The notes: a model not told the origin generated them from the letters alone. 64,000 nucleotides of DNA from Sisyra terminalis (GCA_958496175.1 OY292279.1:18166001-18230000); one strand, 5' to 3'; counted from the first letter of the stretch, positions 13,147 through 25,601 are shown. Program-made: numbers and translations.

Positions 13147-16100
13147 ATGGGTGAGTTAATAAATCAATTCTTTTTTTTTTCCATTCATATTTGAACTTTG
13201 CTCAATAAATTTTCCATACGTTTAACGGAAAAATTCAATCATAACACTCATTTTTCGACTGTAGGTACGGAAGCATTGCGGAAAATCGAAATCGCTGATT
13301 TTGAAACGGCAGTGCGAAAAGCGGGTAAGTCATAATAAAACTCCGAAACTATATCCTAGAAATTAAAAAGTAACAATAAAAAGACAATTCAGGTTGTTTA
13401 AGATCTTTTTTTTTCAATATTTTTTAATATTCAAATTAGCTACGTTTCGTTACGTATCGTAACTTCATCAAGCTTCTTGAATCACAAAAAATATAATATT
13501 TTATATATTTTTATATTTTTTTGATTCAAGAAGCCTGATGAAGTTACGATACGTAACGAAACGTAGCAAATTTGTATATTAAAAAATATTAAATAAAAAA
13601 CCGATCTTAAACCGATAAAATAAAATAAAAAAACCGATCTGAATTGTCTTCTTATTTAATAAAAGCTACAATCTGAATTTCATCATATATTAAAAAGTAA
13701 CAATTAAGGACACGTTTTGGTATTAAAAAAAACGTTTTTAAAGTATAACAATACAAATACAGTAGTAGAAATTTGCTACTTTATGGGTAAAACTTTTTTT
13801 TTCTGTAACGGTTGTAATGTATGATTCTATGGTTCTATGCCCACTTGAAAATTTCACACACGCAAATTGTTTATATTGAAAAATATTTATTTTTTAATTT
13901 AATTCGCATTTTTTTTTTGTAAATTTAATTTTAATGTCGCAAAATATCGTTATACTAATGCTCCGTCACTATTTGTACATGCTGAAGGTTCAAGTAATTG
14001 ACAATTTAGACAAACTGTATCTATATACATTTGGTTTATTTATTCATATCTATTAGGGTGGTTTATTTTTTTTTTGGTCCCATCGTGAAATTTTGTTGGA
14101 AATACCAAAAAAAAAATCCCTGAAAGTTTGAGCCCTTAATATTAATTTTAAGTCCTCGACCAAGACGTGTAAAGATTTCCCATTGAAAATACACGGACAC
14201 TCTGATTTTTTATTTTTAAATTTCTATATCTCAGCGGCATTTCATGGGATCGCTTTTACCGAAGATGAGTTTTCTCAGAATTAAACGTTCTACAAAAGTG
14301 CCCGTTGCGACAAAGTCGTAACTCACACCGGTGAGTTAGTACGGACCACTGAACCTGATTTTTCCATAAAATTCAAGGCTTAATATCTCGTTTAATATTG
14401 ATCTTCGCGATTTGGTCTACAAGAACTTTTTTGTAGGAAATCAAATTCTCTACAAGTTTTTCATTTATAATTTTTTCCGTAGCTCTTGTTATTTACGAGA
14501 TAAATGCAAAAAAAACGCGAATTTTATGAAAAAATCAGGTTCAGTGGTCCGTACTACCTGACCGGTGTGAGTTACGACTTTGTCGCAATGGGCACTTTTG
14601 TAGAGCGTTTAATTCTGAGTCATAATCATCTTCGGTAAAAGCGATCCCATGAAATGCCGCTGAGATATAGAAATTTAAAAATAAAAAATCAGAGTTTCCG
14701 TGTATTTTCAATGGGAAATCTTTACACGTCTTAGTCGAGGACTTAAAATTAATATTAAGGGCTCAAACTTTCAGAGATTTTTTTTTTTGGTATTTCCAAC
14801 AAAATTTCACGATGGGACCAAAAAAGAAAAAAAGTAAAAAAAAATCATACATGATAGTTTATGACTACAATCCACTTCTATATGGTAAATGTTTTCGAAA
14901 ACTATTTTTTTGAACAAGTGACCCATGCTGTATTGATAAACAATTAATTCATATATGTAAGATTCAAATTTGTACAAGTAGTCAATTGTGTATAATATTG
15001 TGAAACACTATATAGTTTGTATAAATAGCCAATTTGACTCATGTTTCTTTTAGCGACATCCATATCTGGCAACGTTTCATTTTCTACTTTGTTGTTAAAT
15101 TGATTCGCGAATCAATTAGGTCATAATGAAAATTTACCAACAAAAGAACAAATTATACGATTTTAGAATTGACTTTAAAAAAAATCGCGAATTAAATTAA
15201 AAACAAAGTAGAAAATGCAACGTTGTCAGATCTTGATGTCGCTAAAAGGAACATGAGCCACGTTTTATAGTTATTTGGTGAAAAAACGTATTTTTTTACT
15301 ATCGGAACCGTAATTGTGAGTAAAACTTTTGATGCGGAAATAATATTGAATTTACCAGGATAATTTTCCAGTGATTAATGCATGGTCCAGTTATTTTTTT
15401 AAGGATATGGCCGGTTTCAAGGAGCTCTACTGGTTATTTCGGGGGCGATTTACGCCTCGTGTGCCATTAGTACCACCACATTATCCTTTGTCCTGCCCGC
15501 GGCTGAGTGTGACTTCGAACTACGTTCCGCTGACAAAGGAAAGCTCAGCGCAACTCCACTAATAGGTACCCCATTAACTAAATTATCAAAAAAAAAGACA
15601 AAAATAAGAAAAATATAATTTCAGGAATGATATTCGGCTCGTATCTGTGGGGTACATTGGCCGATTTGAAAGGACGCAAATGGGTGATAGTCGCGTGCCT
15701 TTTCCTCGACGCTTTTGCCGCTTTTATCTCTTCAGTGGTTCCCAATTTTTATGTGTTTTTGGTGTGTCGCTTTTTCAATGGATTCGGGTAAGTTCACTAT
15801 CAGTGGAACTGAGATTTGGTGCGCGGTTTGCTACAAATAAACACATTTACGGGTCAAAGATTTCAATGGTAAACAAATAGTGGATATCAACGTCTAATTG
15901 TGTTCAAATTAATTGGAGGTCAATTATTCGTGTCAATTAGAATATCCGACCAAATATCATTCGGATTGAGCGTGAAATTGGTGGAAAAACGCGTGAGAAT
16001 CGATCAGTTGGACTAAAGAATATTTATTGGAAAATTTAGGTGCATTAATGAAGGATACAAGTCCATATATTTGAAGGTTTGGTTTTAGATGACCGATAGG

Positions 16101-19100
16101 CTTGATTTATTGAAGAGAAAATAACAAAAAAAAAGCTTAGAATTTATCAGTTTATCAGTATTGATTTGATATTAAAAAAAAATCCGTACGCAAAACTTGA
16201 ACTCATGGCCACTATATCTGTATACCCCAAACTTTTAATCTCTCAATAATCCTAGTTCCTATAGTTAGATACCTCCCGTTAATATACAAAATGCAAAATT
16301 TGCCATTTTTAGTAAACTTTGTTATCGGAACTTCTTTTTGCACCCGGTGCAAAAAAAATATGGAGTGGAGTGTTCTTCCGTTAAACTATTTTCATACTCC
16401 TGGAAATACCCATACTAAATTTTAGGAAACACTACGTTATACCATTAAGAAACTGCTTGTTTTGTTGTAAGCATCAGACTAATGTTTCCTATCGTTAATT
16501 GACATAGTTTTTATTAGTTTTGACTACAGTAGGTCATCTGATTCTTCTGATTTTTAAAACTTTCTTGTGAGTTCCTCTACTTTGCGTTTTAGAACCATGG
16601 CACCTCATCGTTATTCCTGGTTCCAGTTGACTAGACCTGCTTTTAAGACCAATCTAAGCCGACAGCCAAATGGGTTCTTATCTATGTTACCCAATTCAAA
16701 CCCAGGTGGTCTCCGGGCCCTAAATGGCTAAGAAGTAGTTTCTTCTCTCCCTTCACATTTCCTATAAACGCTTGTATAAATACTTATCTCTATAGTTTGG
16801 GGATGTTTCCGCAAATTACAGGGTCCGGTTAACAAGTCTACACCTTTCTGATTTCTTTCCTTCCCAAATTTGAAAGTCTTTTGTTGTATTTTCTCAAAGG
16901 CTAATCACTTATAATCTCAGGGAATTTTCTTTTTGAGTATTTGATTCAGGATTTTCTTTGATCATTCTGAGCTTATATCCTAGTTTTGAGAACTACTTCA
17001 GTAGGTAGTGGCGGTACAAGACTGGAGGAGCTGTTCTAATTTAATTAAGTCTCCGGCTCAGGAGTTTAATATTTGATTGTTTTTGCTTCAATGTAGGTTA
17101 TTAAAGCTTATAAGCTTATTATTTTGGTCCCAAATCACTGCCAGCAAATATCTAAATGCAATTTTATGGTATTAAGAATTAACTAGAAATTTGAGGTTCA
17201 AAGAAAATATTTTTAAATATTCACTATTAACATAAGATTGTTAGGAACTAGAATCAGTACAAATTTTGAAAGTTCCAGGTCTTCTAAAATCCATACCGTA
17301 ACTCAAGGTTGGGTTTCAGCTCCAGCTCTCCAGACTTAGTACTAATATTCATTGGTCAGTTCTTAGAAATGGTATATTGATCTAGAGTTGGGACAATGTT
17401 TTAAAACAATGTGAAATTGGGATTTTGAAAAAAAAAAATTATTGATTTTGTTCATGTATTTTAAAACTTTATTATTAATAATATTGATATTTAATGAAAA
17501 AAACTTAAAAAAAATAATTTTCAATTAATTATAAACGATTAAAAATTGTTAAAATTTAAAAAAAAATCACGTGACTATAAACGCGCCATGAGTGGTCACC
17601 ATAGTTGTGACGTCATAATGTTACAGCTATTTAATAACAGTACAGCGTTTACAGCTATTACACGTGACTAGACAATAATATTGAAAATTTATTGCTAAAA
17701 AACGAGTCGTTAGTTGATTCCAATTAGCTATGTGTGATAAAGGATTTATAAAGGCAATGTCTGATAATATTTATTTACCATTTATTTCGACGTTTGCCAT
17801 CTTGGGGAACATTTAAAAACATTTTGTTAGGAGTTATTTTTGTAGTATTCGTACATAATGGTACAAAACAAGAACGATAAATTTTAAGGTTCGACATTTT
17901 CAATATAAATTTCAATATTTAACTATCACAGCAGAATTAAATCAATAAAAACACTGCTCTTATTATTTCTGTATCAACTGCAATGAGTGACAACTAACAT
18001 TATGACGTCACACGCGCTCGGGTTTGTTCAGGAGCTGTCGGCGTGTCTTCGGTACTAGATTCAAAAATTAATTTTCATTTTGAAATAACTTTTAAATTAT
18101 TGCGAAAAAACAAAAACAAAAAATAGTTTTGCTATAAAACTTATATATGATCTTTCCATTTATCACAAAAAAAAATTCACAAACCCAATTTTTTATTGGT
18201 ATGCAATTAACAAGATACTCTACTAGTATAGTTAAAGGGTTGAAAAACCAAAAGGGTTAACCAAAAAGGGTTTATAGTTAAAGGGTTGAACCATGGAGAA
18301 ATGATAAAATATAAAAAAATCATATTGGATCCATAGATTTAATGTTTCTGAGTATTATTCACGAGTTTTGAAATAATTTTGTTGATTAGAATATCGTGGT
18401 GTTTAAGCAGGCCATTCACGCTCCAACTTGCAGTCCAACTGCTTGATCCGTTTGATCAAATGATCAAATGATCCGTTTAGTCCGACTAGAAATCCAACTT
18501 CCAACAACACCATTCACGGTCCGACTTTAGATCCAACTTCGAAAGTCGGACCACAAGTTGGACTTCAAGTTGGAGCGTGAATGGCCTGCTTTAATAATTC
18601 GTTATCCAAAGTATAAGTTTTACGCAATAATTAGAAGAGCTAATGAATCTACAAAACAAACATATCATTAAAACATGATAGAATTTTCTTTGAAAAGCAA
18701 CTTTTGAATTTCGGTTTTCGTATTCAGTGAAACATTAGAAGTTGTTTTTCTTGTTATGAATTGTCCATCCATTAATTTTATTATCTCGATTGTGCCAATC
18801 GAGATGCCAAATTTCCGATTGTATGACAGAACAGAACATTTCATATTCGAGGAGTTAAAATTCTATTTCACTAACACTTTGTCGAACAAAAGTCCGTGTT
18901 TCCCGAAATATTTCTTTTTAAATGGACAATTTTAGAAGTATAGATTAAGGCCTATTAAATGATGTTCTGTTTTGTCTATTCACGTAAATTTAGTAATAAT
19001 TACATAAAAAAAAATGAAATGAAAAAGTATATAAATTTTACTATTTTGTAGGATAATTGGTGCAACCAGTCTCGTTTTTAGTTACTTTGGGGAATTCTTA

Positions 19101-22100
19101 TCGGAACGTCATCGGGATGTCATGCTGTGCCGTCTCGAGGTATTCTGGGCTTTGGGAATGGTGGTACTGCCTGGTAAGTAATCGTTTAACTAAAAGTCTA
19201 CGGAATTTTCCAAAGACTTTCATATTTTTACTTATTTTTTTGTGGTATAAGCTTGGAACCGGATTTTTTTTTATGAAAGAGCCATGCTTTTTGGAAAAAG
19301 AATTTCACTACATAATGCTTGCCATTTTTTTTTTATTTCTTTGGAAATGGGACAGCCAATGTTATGCTCATAATTTCTTAACCCTTGATTGATCTTTGGT
19401 ATTTATGTGAGCTTTTTTGTATGATAAACCGTTGTTAACTTGCACCATTTGAATAACGTCATGAATATTTGCAGCTTTAAATATAAAAAATATATTGTGG
19501 TTTTATTTATGTAATATGATTTACAAAAGTAAACTACAAACATAAATTTGAACAAAAATCCAAACAAATGTATTATTGACGTATTGCCCAGATACGTATT
19601 TTGATTGCCATGCAATCTTCCTCATTGGTCATCAAGTAGTATTGAATCATTCCATAGCTGCTATGTGATGAGTCGCATGTCTTACGGAGCGATCCAATAC
19701 CACTTGATGTTCACTGAAGAAGATTGTCTGGCAATAGTTCTAATAGTTCTAACGACGACCACGAGAGAGTGTTGATTTAAAAAAAAAAAGTTTGGAAGTG
19801 GCGGGCTCATGGTATTCATAATATTTTTGGTATATTTATGACCTGGTTTACTCTAGTGATACAACTCAGTGGTTAGAAATCTTACATTTACTTATATTTA
19901 ATTTTGATTTTACGATACCTTTTTTTAAGTGTTTTTTTTTTTCGTTTTGATTCCAGGAATAGCTTGGTTGATTATACCACAGTCGTTTGTGTTAGAACTT
20001 TCGCCAACATTAACGCTCAAATCGTGGCGGATTTTCGTGGCGATTTGCGGCATGCCAAGTCTCACCACAGCATTGTTGCTCTGCATATTCCCGGAAAGTC
20101 CTCGTTTTTTGCTTAACAAAGGCCGGGGAGAAAGAGCACACTCGATTTTATCGTCCATGTATGCATTTAATACTGGCCGGGCAAAGGATAACTATCCAGT
20201 TACGTTTCATCCTAAATTTGGCTCAACTGTACTTTAGCACACCCACAATCTGGCAATGTTGCATTTTCGACTTTGTTTTTAATTTAATTCGTGATATTTT
20301 TGTTAATTCAATTCTAATATGGTATAGTTCTCTCTTTTGTGGCTAAATTTTCATTATGGACCGATTTAATCGCGAATTAAATTAAAAACAAAGTCAGAAA
20401 TGCAACATTGCCAGATTGTGGGTGTGCTAAAGTACACATGAGCCCTAAATTGCGCTATTATTGTTCTATAATTTTATGTTTTTTTTTTTAGATTGTGCAT
20501 TTAAAAAGTGAATTAGAAAATAGTATTAACAATAATAGTATCGGAAGCGTAATTAATTCAATTTCCAATTTGCACGAGTTGAGCGTGCGTTTAACTACAG
20601 TTTGGAAAGAAAAGAAAAATTTATTTTCTCGTCCTTACATTCAATATTTGTGCCTTACTTGTTTCACCGATTTTGGATTGATGTCGAGGTATATTTGAAA
20701 AGTGGTAAATCTTAGAAATGATAATAATCTAAAATAATTTCGTTTTAGTTACTATACATTGATAATGTGGTTTCCCGATTTATTCGACCGATTTAATCAG
20801 TATCAGGCGACTCACGTTAACGAGCCGACTGGAATTTGCGATGTTACAACAGTAGTTTTGGGCCAAAATGAAACGGAAATGTTCGATCGAAGTCTATGCG
20901 ATAAGCCAATCGACCAGAAGGTCTTCCTCTACACCATGATCGTGGGTGCCAGCTGTATTCCGACAGCTATTTCTCTGGGACTTTGCATTAATAAATTTGG
21001 AAAGAAGAATCTACTAAGTATGAGTTTTCGATTGAGTGGTGATCATAATTTTTAATTTTTGTACTTAATGTTTGGTGTAGTTTTTAGCTTGATAGCGGCT
21101 GGATTGTCAGCACTTGGCTTGAATTGGATTCGAAATTCGACACAAAATTTGATAGTTTCATGCATTTTTGAATCGATTACCAGTATGACAGAAGCCGTGA
21201 TTTTTTGTGTTGTTGTTGATTTATTTCCAACAAGTTTACGGTTAGTATATACCTAAAACAAAGTCAGGGACTACCAGGAAAAAGCTTTTACAATTATCAA
21301 TTGTTCAAAATTCAATTGCCTGAGTGTCAGTTGTTCGAAAAAATTACTTTGAATCATTTACCTACATTGAATTGTTTTTTTGTCTGGAACGATTTAAGGA
21401 TGTTATGGAGGTATGTTAAAATGCTACCGGATAACTAACAAAATTTAGTAGAATATTCCTTATTTAATGGTAAAGCACCTGTGAAAAGTTTAAACCAATC
21501 CACTAAGTCGTTTAAAAGCTATTGCAAATTTAAAAATACTATAACTTTAAACGTAATGTTAAAGAAATTCGGAAATCAAACAGATTAAATTTATTTTTAT
21601 TAGCAAAATAAATTCTACCAGGCAATCCAAACTTTCAAAATATGTAGTTAAACTTTAGGCAACTAAATTTGTATACGTTTATTTGAATTCACTATACGAT
21701 TTTTAAGAAACAAATTAAAAACAGACCGAAAATGTGGTTTATATAATAAATTAATAAGTATATAAACTATGCGGACCTCTGTCAAGTTAGCACCCGACTT
21801 TTACAAATAAAAATTTTAAATATATTTTTAGATAGCCTTTTGTTTGTACTTGATTGTACCGAAAAAAATTTCGTTTGTTCCTCAACCGAAAAAAAGTTAT
21901 TAAATTTTTAAAAATCGATAGCCCCCCATTGTTACATTTTTAGAATAAAGTTATAAGGATAATTTTTTCGGTACAATCTTCAGCGCCTCCGTAGCTAGAT
22001 TGTACCACCTTTGGGTTTGGAACATCTCTCAAGGAAAATCCGTAGTAGCCGGAAAACTCTATTTTCTTTCCGGTTTAGGCACAAACGAAAATTCAACCGG

Positions 22101-24551
22101 TTTCACCAACTAGAGACCAGCACCCGAGAGAATCCGCAAAAAAATTCGTTTGTACCTCAACAGAAACAAAATTTTGGCCGTTTTTGCGGTTTCAACAATG
22201 AAGTAATTAGAATCTAATTACTCATACAAAATCCTTTATAACTACCGTTGGAATAAAGTTAGAAGGATATTTTTTTCGGTAAAATCCTCAGCGGCAAAGT
22301 AGCTAGATTGTGCTGCTTTTAAATTTGGAAAATCTGTCAAGGAAAATCCGTAGTAGCCGGAAAACTCTTTTTTCAATAGAATAAGTGCATTCAAAAAATC
22401 GCTCATATTTTTTTTTGGGTTAAAATTTTTTTAAACAATTTTGAAACAATTTTTTTCGGTACAATCCTCTATGTGCTAAGGCCTATCTATGACCGTAAAA
22501 TTTTTTGAAAAATGTAACAATGGGGGGCTATCGATTTTTAAAAATTTAATAACTTTTTTTCGGTTGAGGTACAAACGAAATTTTTTTGGTACAATCAAGT
22601 ACAAACAAAAGGCTATCTAAAAATATATTTAAAATTTTAATTTGTAAAAGTCGGGTGCTAACTTGACAGAGGTACAATGCGGCAACTGTCGTTAGCTGAG
22701 ACGTACTATTTTGTATATAATACAAGCTGAGCTAGTACATTTGGTTAGATAAAAATGAAACGCATAATTTATCTTTGTCACACTCATGAGTACACAGTAT
22801 AAAGCGTGAAAGGATTAAATATGCCAAATAATTTATTTTCATAATGTTGTGCATATTACGCATGCTCATTCACATGATGTGAGACAGACATGTAATACTA
22901 TAGTTGCCAACGGTACCAACTTATAAATTCGACAATCTTATCACGTTTTCATTGTTTTATATAATGTGAAATTATTAATTTAATTTTAATTTTCCAGTTA
23001 TATTTGTCTAAAAAACATGCTGATTTAATGTGTATACAATATATAAAAATTTATTGCAGTCCAATTTATGAACATAAACTTGAACAGAAGTTCAAACAAA
23101 AATATTCGTGACGTATTGCCCAGATACATATTTCGATTGCCAAGCAATCTTCATCAGTGGTCATCAAGTAGTTTGGATCACTCCGTAACTGCTTTGTGAT
23201 GATTCACAATGGTTAATGGTTAAGAACCAGTGGTTTTTAAAATATACAAAATATATTGTGGTCTTATTTATATAATATAATTTACAAAAGGAAACTATAA
23301 ACATGAATTTGAACAAAAACACAAGCAAATGTTTTTTGAGTCACAGTCAGTGAATCATCACAAAGCAGTTACGGAGTGATCCAAACTACTTGATGACCAC
23401 TGATGAAGATTGCTTGGCAATCGTAATACGTATCTGGGTAATACGTCACGAATATTTTTGTTTGAACTTCTGTTCAAGTTTATGTTAATAAATTGGACTG
23501 CAATATATTTTTATATATTGTATACACAGTATAACTGTTCAAAGTCAGCGAAAAAATCTTATTTTGATTATGCTGATTTAATGTTTTATTTATGATTTAA
23601 TTATTTTAAAAAAATCTACATTTATAAGCTATAAGCTTCAAATTAATAATATTTTGAATTGTTAAATTAAAATCAAGGCATATGCAGTTCCAAAAGTTAG
23701 TTAAAATTTTCTATAATATTGTTTTTTCTTATTTTGTTTAAAATTGTTGGTGTAATTTCCGATTTTATTTTAAACTATACACAAATTTTTAAGTATCGAC
23801 CTATTTATTCGCCTCATGGTATAGTATTTGACGTAATTATTCACGAATTTCAATTTTTATGTACTTTTGTCTCCGATTGTCTCCATAACATCCTTAAAGC
23901 GGTTAACCCAACAGACCATTCTTGCAGTTTCCCACTATTTTCTAAGAAAAAGTGCTACAAATGTTTTCCATTACGATGTTTTGAGCTCTTCGAGCTCAAA
24001 AATATGGTTTTTGTGATATTCTGAACTATCCAAAATGCAAAAATAGAACGAATATTATGTTTTTGAGCTTGTCGAGTTGAAAAATTCGGTAAATATCGGG
24101 TGAAACACTTTTGTTTTTAATTTTTAAAATTCGATATCTTTTGAATGAATCAACTGATTTTGATGTGCTTGGTAACGATCGACGCAATTTTTTAAGTTCT
24201 ATAAAATGATGGAAAACATAAAATTATTGGACATTTTTTCCACAGAATCATGTTCATGCTCCATTGTAAATTTGTATTTACAGTAAATTATTAATTTTTT
24301 ATAATTTTAGGGCTGTTGCACTTTCGCTGACAGTAACTTCAGGACGAATTGGTGCGATATTGAGTAACGTAATATTTGGCTTGTTGGTCGATTTGAATTG
24401 CATAATTCCAATATACACGTTTGGTGGACTTTTAATTTGTAAGTACAATTCCTATTGCAATTGAATTTAGTATTTGAACATTTCTTTTTCGTTTTCAGTA
24501 AGTGGCTTTTTAAGCTTTAGTATTCCGAAACCGGTGAGATTGTTGCCATGA
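13147..24551 (+). CDS. SV2-like major facilitator transporter A
   Basis: This is a 12-helix MFS transporter of the synaptic-vesicle-glycoprotein-2/organic-cation class; the substrate is not predictable. Eleven exons: 13147-13150, 13265-13324, 15404-15565, 15625-15787, 19052-19173, 19957-20198, 20492-20688, 20749-21017, 21081-21240, 24311-24438, 24499-24551 (1560 nt, 519 aa). The N-terminus MGTEALRKIEIADFETAVRK leads to helix 1. The loop 2-3 MFS motif is GTLADLKGRKW. PESPRFLLNKGRG follows helix 6. A long extramembrane loop after helix 7 contains the sequon NET and several cysteines, as in SV2. Exon 6 ends at a non-optimal donor (GTTACG) supported by alignment with B. The first coding exon is only four bases (ATGG). 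Introns 2, 4, 5 and 9 are swollen by repeats. The gene is tandem to B. Confidence 0.9.
13381..13655. repeat. Long palindrome (hairpin MITE) in transporter A intron 2
   Basis: The core arms at about 13440-13488 and 13521-13567 are almost exact inverse complements (GCTACGTTTCGTTACGTATC against its complement). Weaker complementarity extends outward to AAGACAATTCAG at 13381 and its partner near 13645. The loop is A+T-rich. It would fold as a hairpin in the pre-mRNA. Confidence 0.8.
14056..14835. repeat. P1 foldback element (about 780 bp), complete
   Basis: The two arms, about 14056-14350 and 14540-14835, are near-perfect inverse complements. Landmarks are GGTCCCATCGTGAAATTTTG on the left and the inverse on the right, and the inner CACCGGTGTGAG-like blocks. 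The loop is about 190 bp. The left end starts GGGTGG after TTA. A second copy enters the window at 63603. No ORF was found. It lies in intron 2 of transporter A. Confidence 0.85.
15036..15259. repeat. M1 MITE, copy 2
   Basis: The ends are GACTCATGTTTCTTTTAGCG and its complement before 15259. The core TCTGGCAACGTTTCATTTTC is in the left arm and the complement is in the right arm. This copy carries the GCGACATC variant of the arm block in both arms. Confidence 0.85.
15788..17414. other. Unassigned part of transporter A intron 4
   Basis: After the exon 4 donor there is about 1.6 kb without a recognised repeat partner in the window. Base composition is less A+T-skewed at 16200-17350 than in the surroundings. 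No conserved open frame was found. Confidence 0.5.
17415..18190. repeat. R8 inverted-repeat element, copy A
   Basis: It begins AATTGGGATTTTGAAAA and ends with the inverse CAAACCCAATT. An inner inverted pair contains the GTGACGTCATAATGTTA block near 17607 and its inverse near 17998. A second, very similar copy is at 45758-46546 in the polycystin gene. Target duplications could not be fixed. It is a non-coding DNA-transposon derivative. Confidence 0.8.
18407..18589. repeat. M2 hairpin MITE, copy 2
   Basis: The ends GCAGGCCATTCACGCTCC and inverse GGAGCGTGAATGGCCTGC are perfect over 18 bp. They are flanked by TTTAA on both sides, consistent with a TTAA-type (piggyBac-like) target duplication. 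It is homologous to 10975-11123. Confidence 0.85.
19440..19735. repeat. FB3 element, degenerate copy in transporter A intron 5
   Basis: It shares the block around GACGTATTGCCCAGATACGT and GCAATCTTCCTCATTGGTC with the other FB3 copies. A decayed hammerhead-like motif lies at 19585-19631 on the minus strand; core positions are changed (ATGAGGA, AAA). Confidence 0.7.
20220..20444. repeat. M1 MITE, copy 3
   Basis: A complete 225-bp copy with ends GGCTCAACTGTACTTTAGC and inverse. The flanks CTAAATTT (left) and CTAAATTG (right) form an 8-bp target duplication with one change. It lies in intron 6, just 21 bp after the exon 6 end. Confidence 0.9.
21775..22673. repeat. TIR element nested in FB2 (about 900 bp)
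   Basis: Terminal inverted repeats of about 170 bp start ACCTCTGTCAAGTTAGC and end with the inverse. ATGCGG occurs on both sides (21769-21774 and 22677-22682) as a short target duplication. The other FB2 copy runs through this point uninterrupted near 34085, which marks the empty site. No ORF of note was found. Confidence 0.85.
23031..23569. mobile_element. FB3 palindromic, Penelope-like non-autonomous element, copy nested in FB2
   Basis: Two inverted arms (about 23031-23210 and 23330-23520) are followed by a unique right tail (AACTGTTCAAAGTCAGCG). The 14-bp sequence ATGCTGATTTAATG is repeated on both sides (23017-23030 and 23570-23583), a target-site duplication. Long target duplication, tail and inverted arms together suggest retrotransposition, as in Penelope-like elements, rather than cut-and-paste. 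Each arm carries a hammerhead-like motif (23117-23163 minus, 23394-23440 plus). No reverse transcriptase is encoded. Confidence 0.7.
23117..23163 (-). ncRNA. Hammerhead-ribozyme-like motif in FB3
   Basis: Read on the minus strand: stem I strand UGACCA, core CUGAUGA, an extra A, stem II GAUUGC/GCAAUC with a UUG loop, core GAA, a short AU/AU stem III and the cleavage triplet AUC. UGGGCA follows and pairs back to UGACCA with one mismatch. Core nucleotides CUGANGA, GAA and NUH are present. Deviations from the textbook fold are the unpaired A before stem II and the very short stem III, similar to the minimal type I ribozymes described in Penelope-like elements. Activity is inferred. Confidence 0.55.
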
Positions 24552-25601
24552 GGTGGAAATCCGAAGGACTCATCGCAATCTTTTCAAATTTCGACAATTA
24601 TATATGAAATGTTTTTAAAGTGTTAATTTTATTTAAATATTACTGATAGATGTAAATTTTATAATTATAAAAATACAGTTTTACGCAATTCTTATAATTT
24701 TTGCGTTCGTTATTTTTGTTAATATCTACAGAATCTCAACGAATTGTACCTAGTTGTGTTAAATTAATCAAATAGTATAATCTCATCAAAGTTTATTTTA
24801 CGTTTTCAATATTTACTTTGATATCAAAAGATGGAAATTTTTAGTGATTTCATTTGAAAATTCAGATATTTTTATTAAATACTAAATCTATTTTATATTA
24901 GTAAAAAATAGTATACTCGAAACACCAATTTGGTAATTAAGATATTACTGCTTTGGTGGTTTTAAAGCAAATTCTATCAAGTGTTTTATTACCATTCATA
25001 TACATTGTATATAGTCAAACTTTCTTTCTTATTTTTTTTTTAAATTATAATAGTTTTGTTTTGATTTCATAATATCCCGTAACAATTCAAAAATGGTCAT
25101 TAAGTAAATTAAAGAATATTATTATCAAAAACATTTATTTTAAATATGTGTATCATTGGTGGTAATTAAGTCGCCTAATTCTTTCAAATAAAACTAGTTA
25201 AAAGTAATTAATATTTGACACTATCTTTGAGTTAAATTCCATTGAAATTTCACTATAGTCATTTATTGAAATCACGGGAAAAGTTAACTAGAAAAAAAAA
25301 AACATTAAATTTTCCATTTATTAGCAACGAAGAAGATTCGCGACATGTTTAAATATTAAGTGCGAGTGAAAAAGGATATAGTTTCGTCTTGCAATCGTTT
25401 CTATTGTAATTTAAAATAATTTACGTAAATAATATCACTAATAAATTATTATATTTTTATGGGTGGATATTAATGAAGATGATTACAACAATTAAATGGA
25501 TGGGGGTATGATGCATTTCGTTTGCGTTTAGTGTGACTTTGCATTTATGAATAAATTTTTAGACTAGTTTGAATTTCCAAAGAAATAATTATTGTACAAC
25601 A
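24552..25601. other. Intergenic region between transporters A and B
   Basis: About 1.05 kb of very A+T-rich sequence. It must contain the 3' UTR of A and the promoter of B. No repeat with a partner in the window and no RNA gene was recognised. Confidence 0.5.

Larger units (their letters stand above)
21398..23893. repeat. FB2 foldback element in transporter A intron 9, with nested insertions
   Basis: Termini GGATGTTATGGAG (left) and inverse (right) are flanked by TTAA at 21394-21397 and 23894-23897. It is homologous over its length to 33719-35131 in the equivalent intron of transporter B. Two later insertions split it: a TIR element at 21775-22673 and FB3 at 23031-23569. Confidence 0.85.

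Noticed and set aside
23978..24002. Perfect short palindrome TTTTGAGCTCTTCGAGCTC... as a transcription terminator or operator
   Set aside because: Hairpin terminators are bacterial; here it is a short intronic palindrome next to FB2 with no supporting context.
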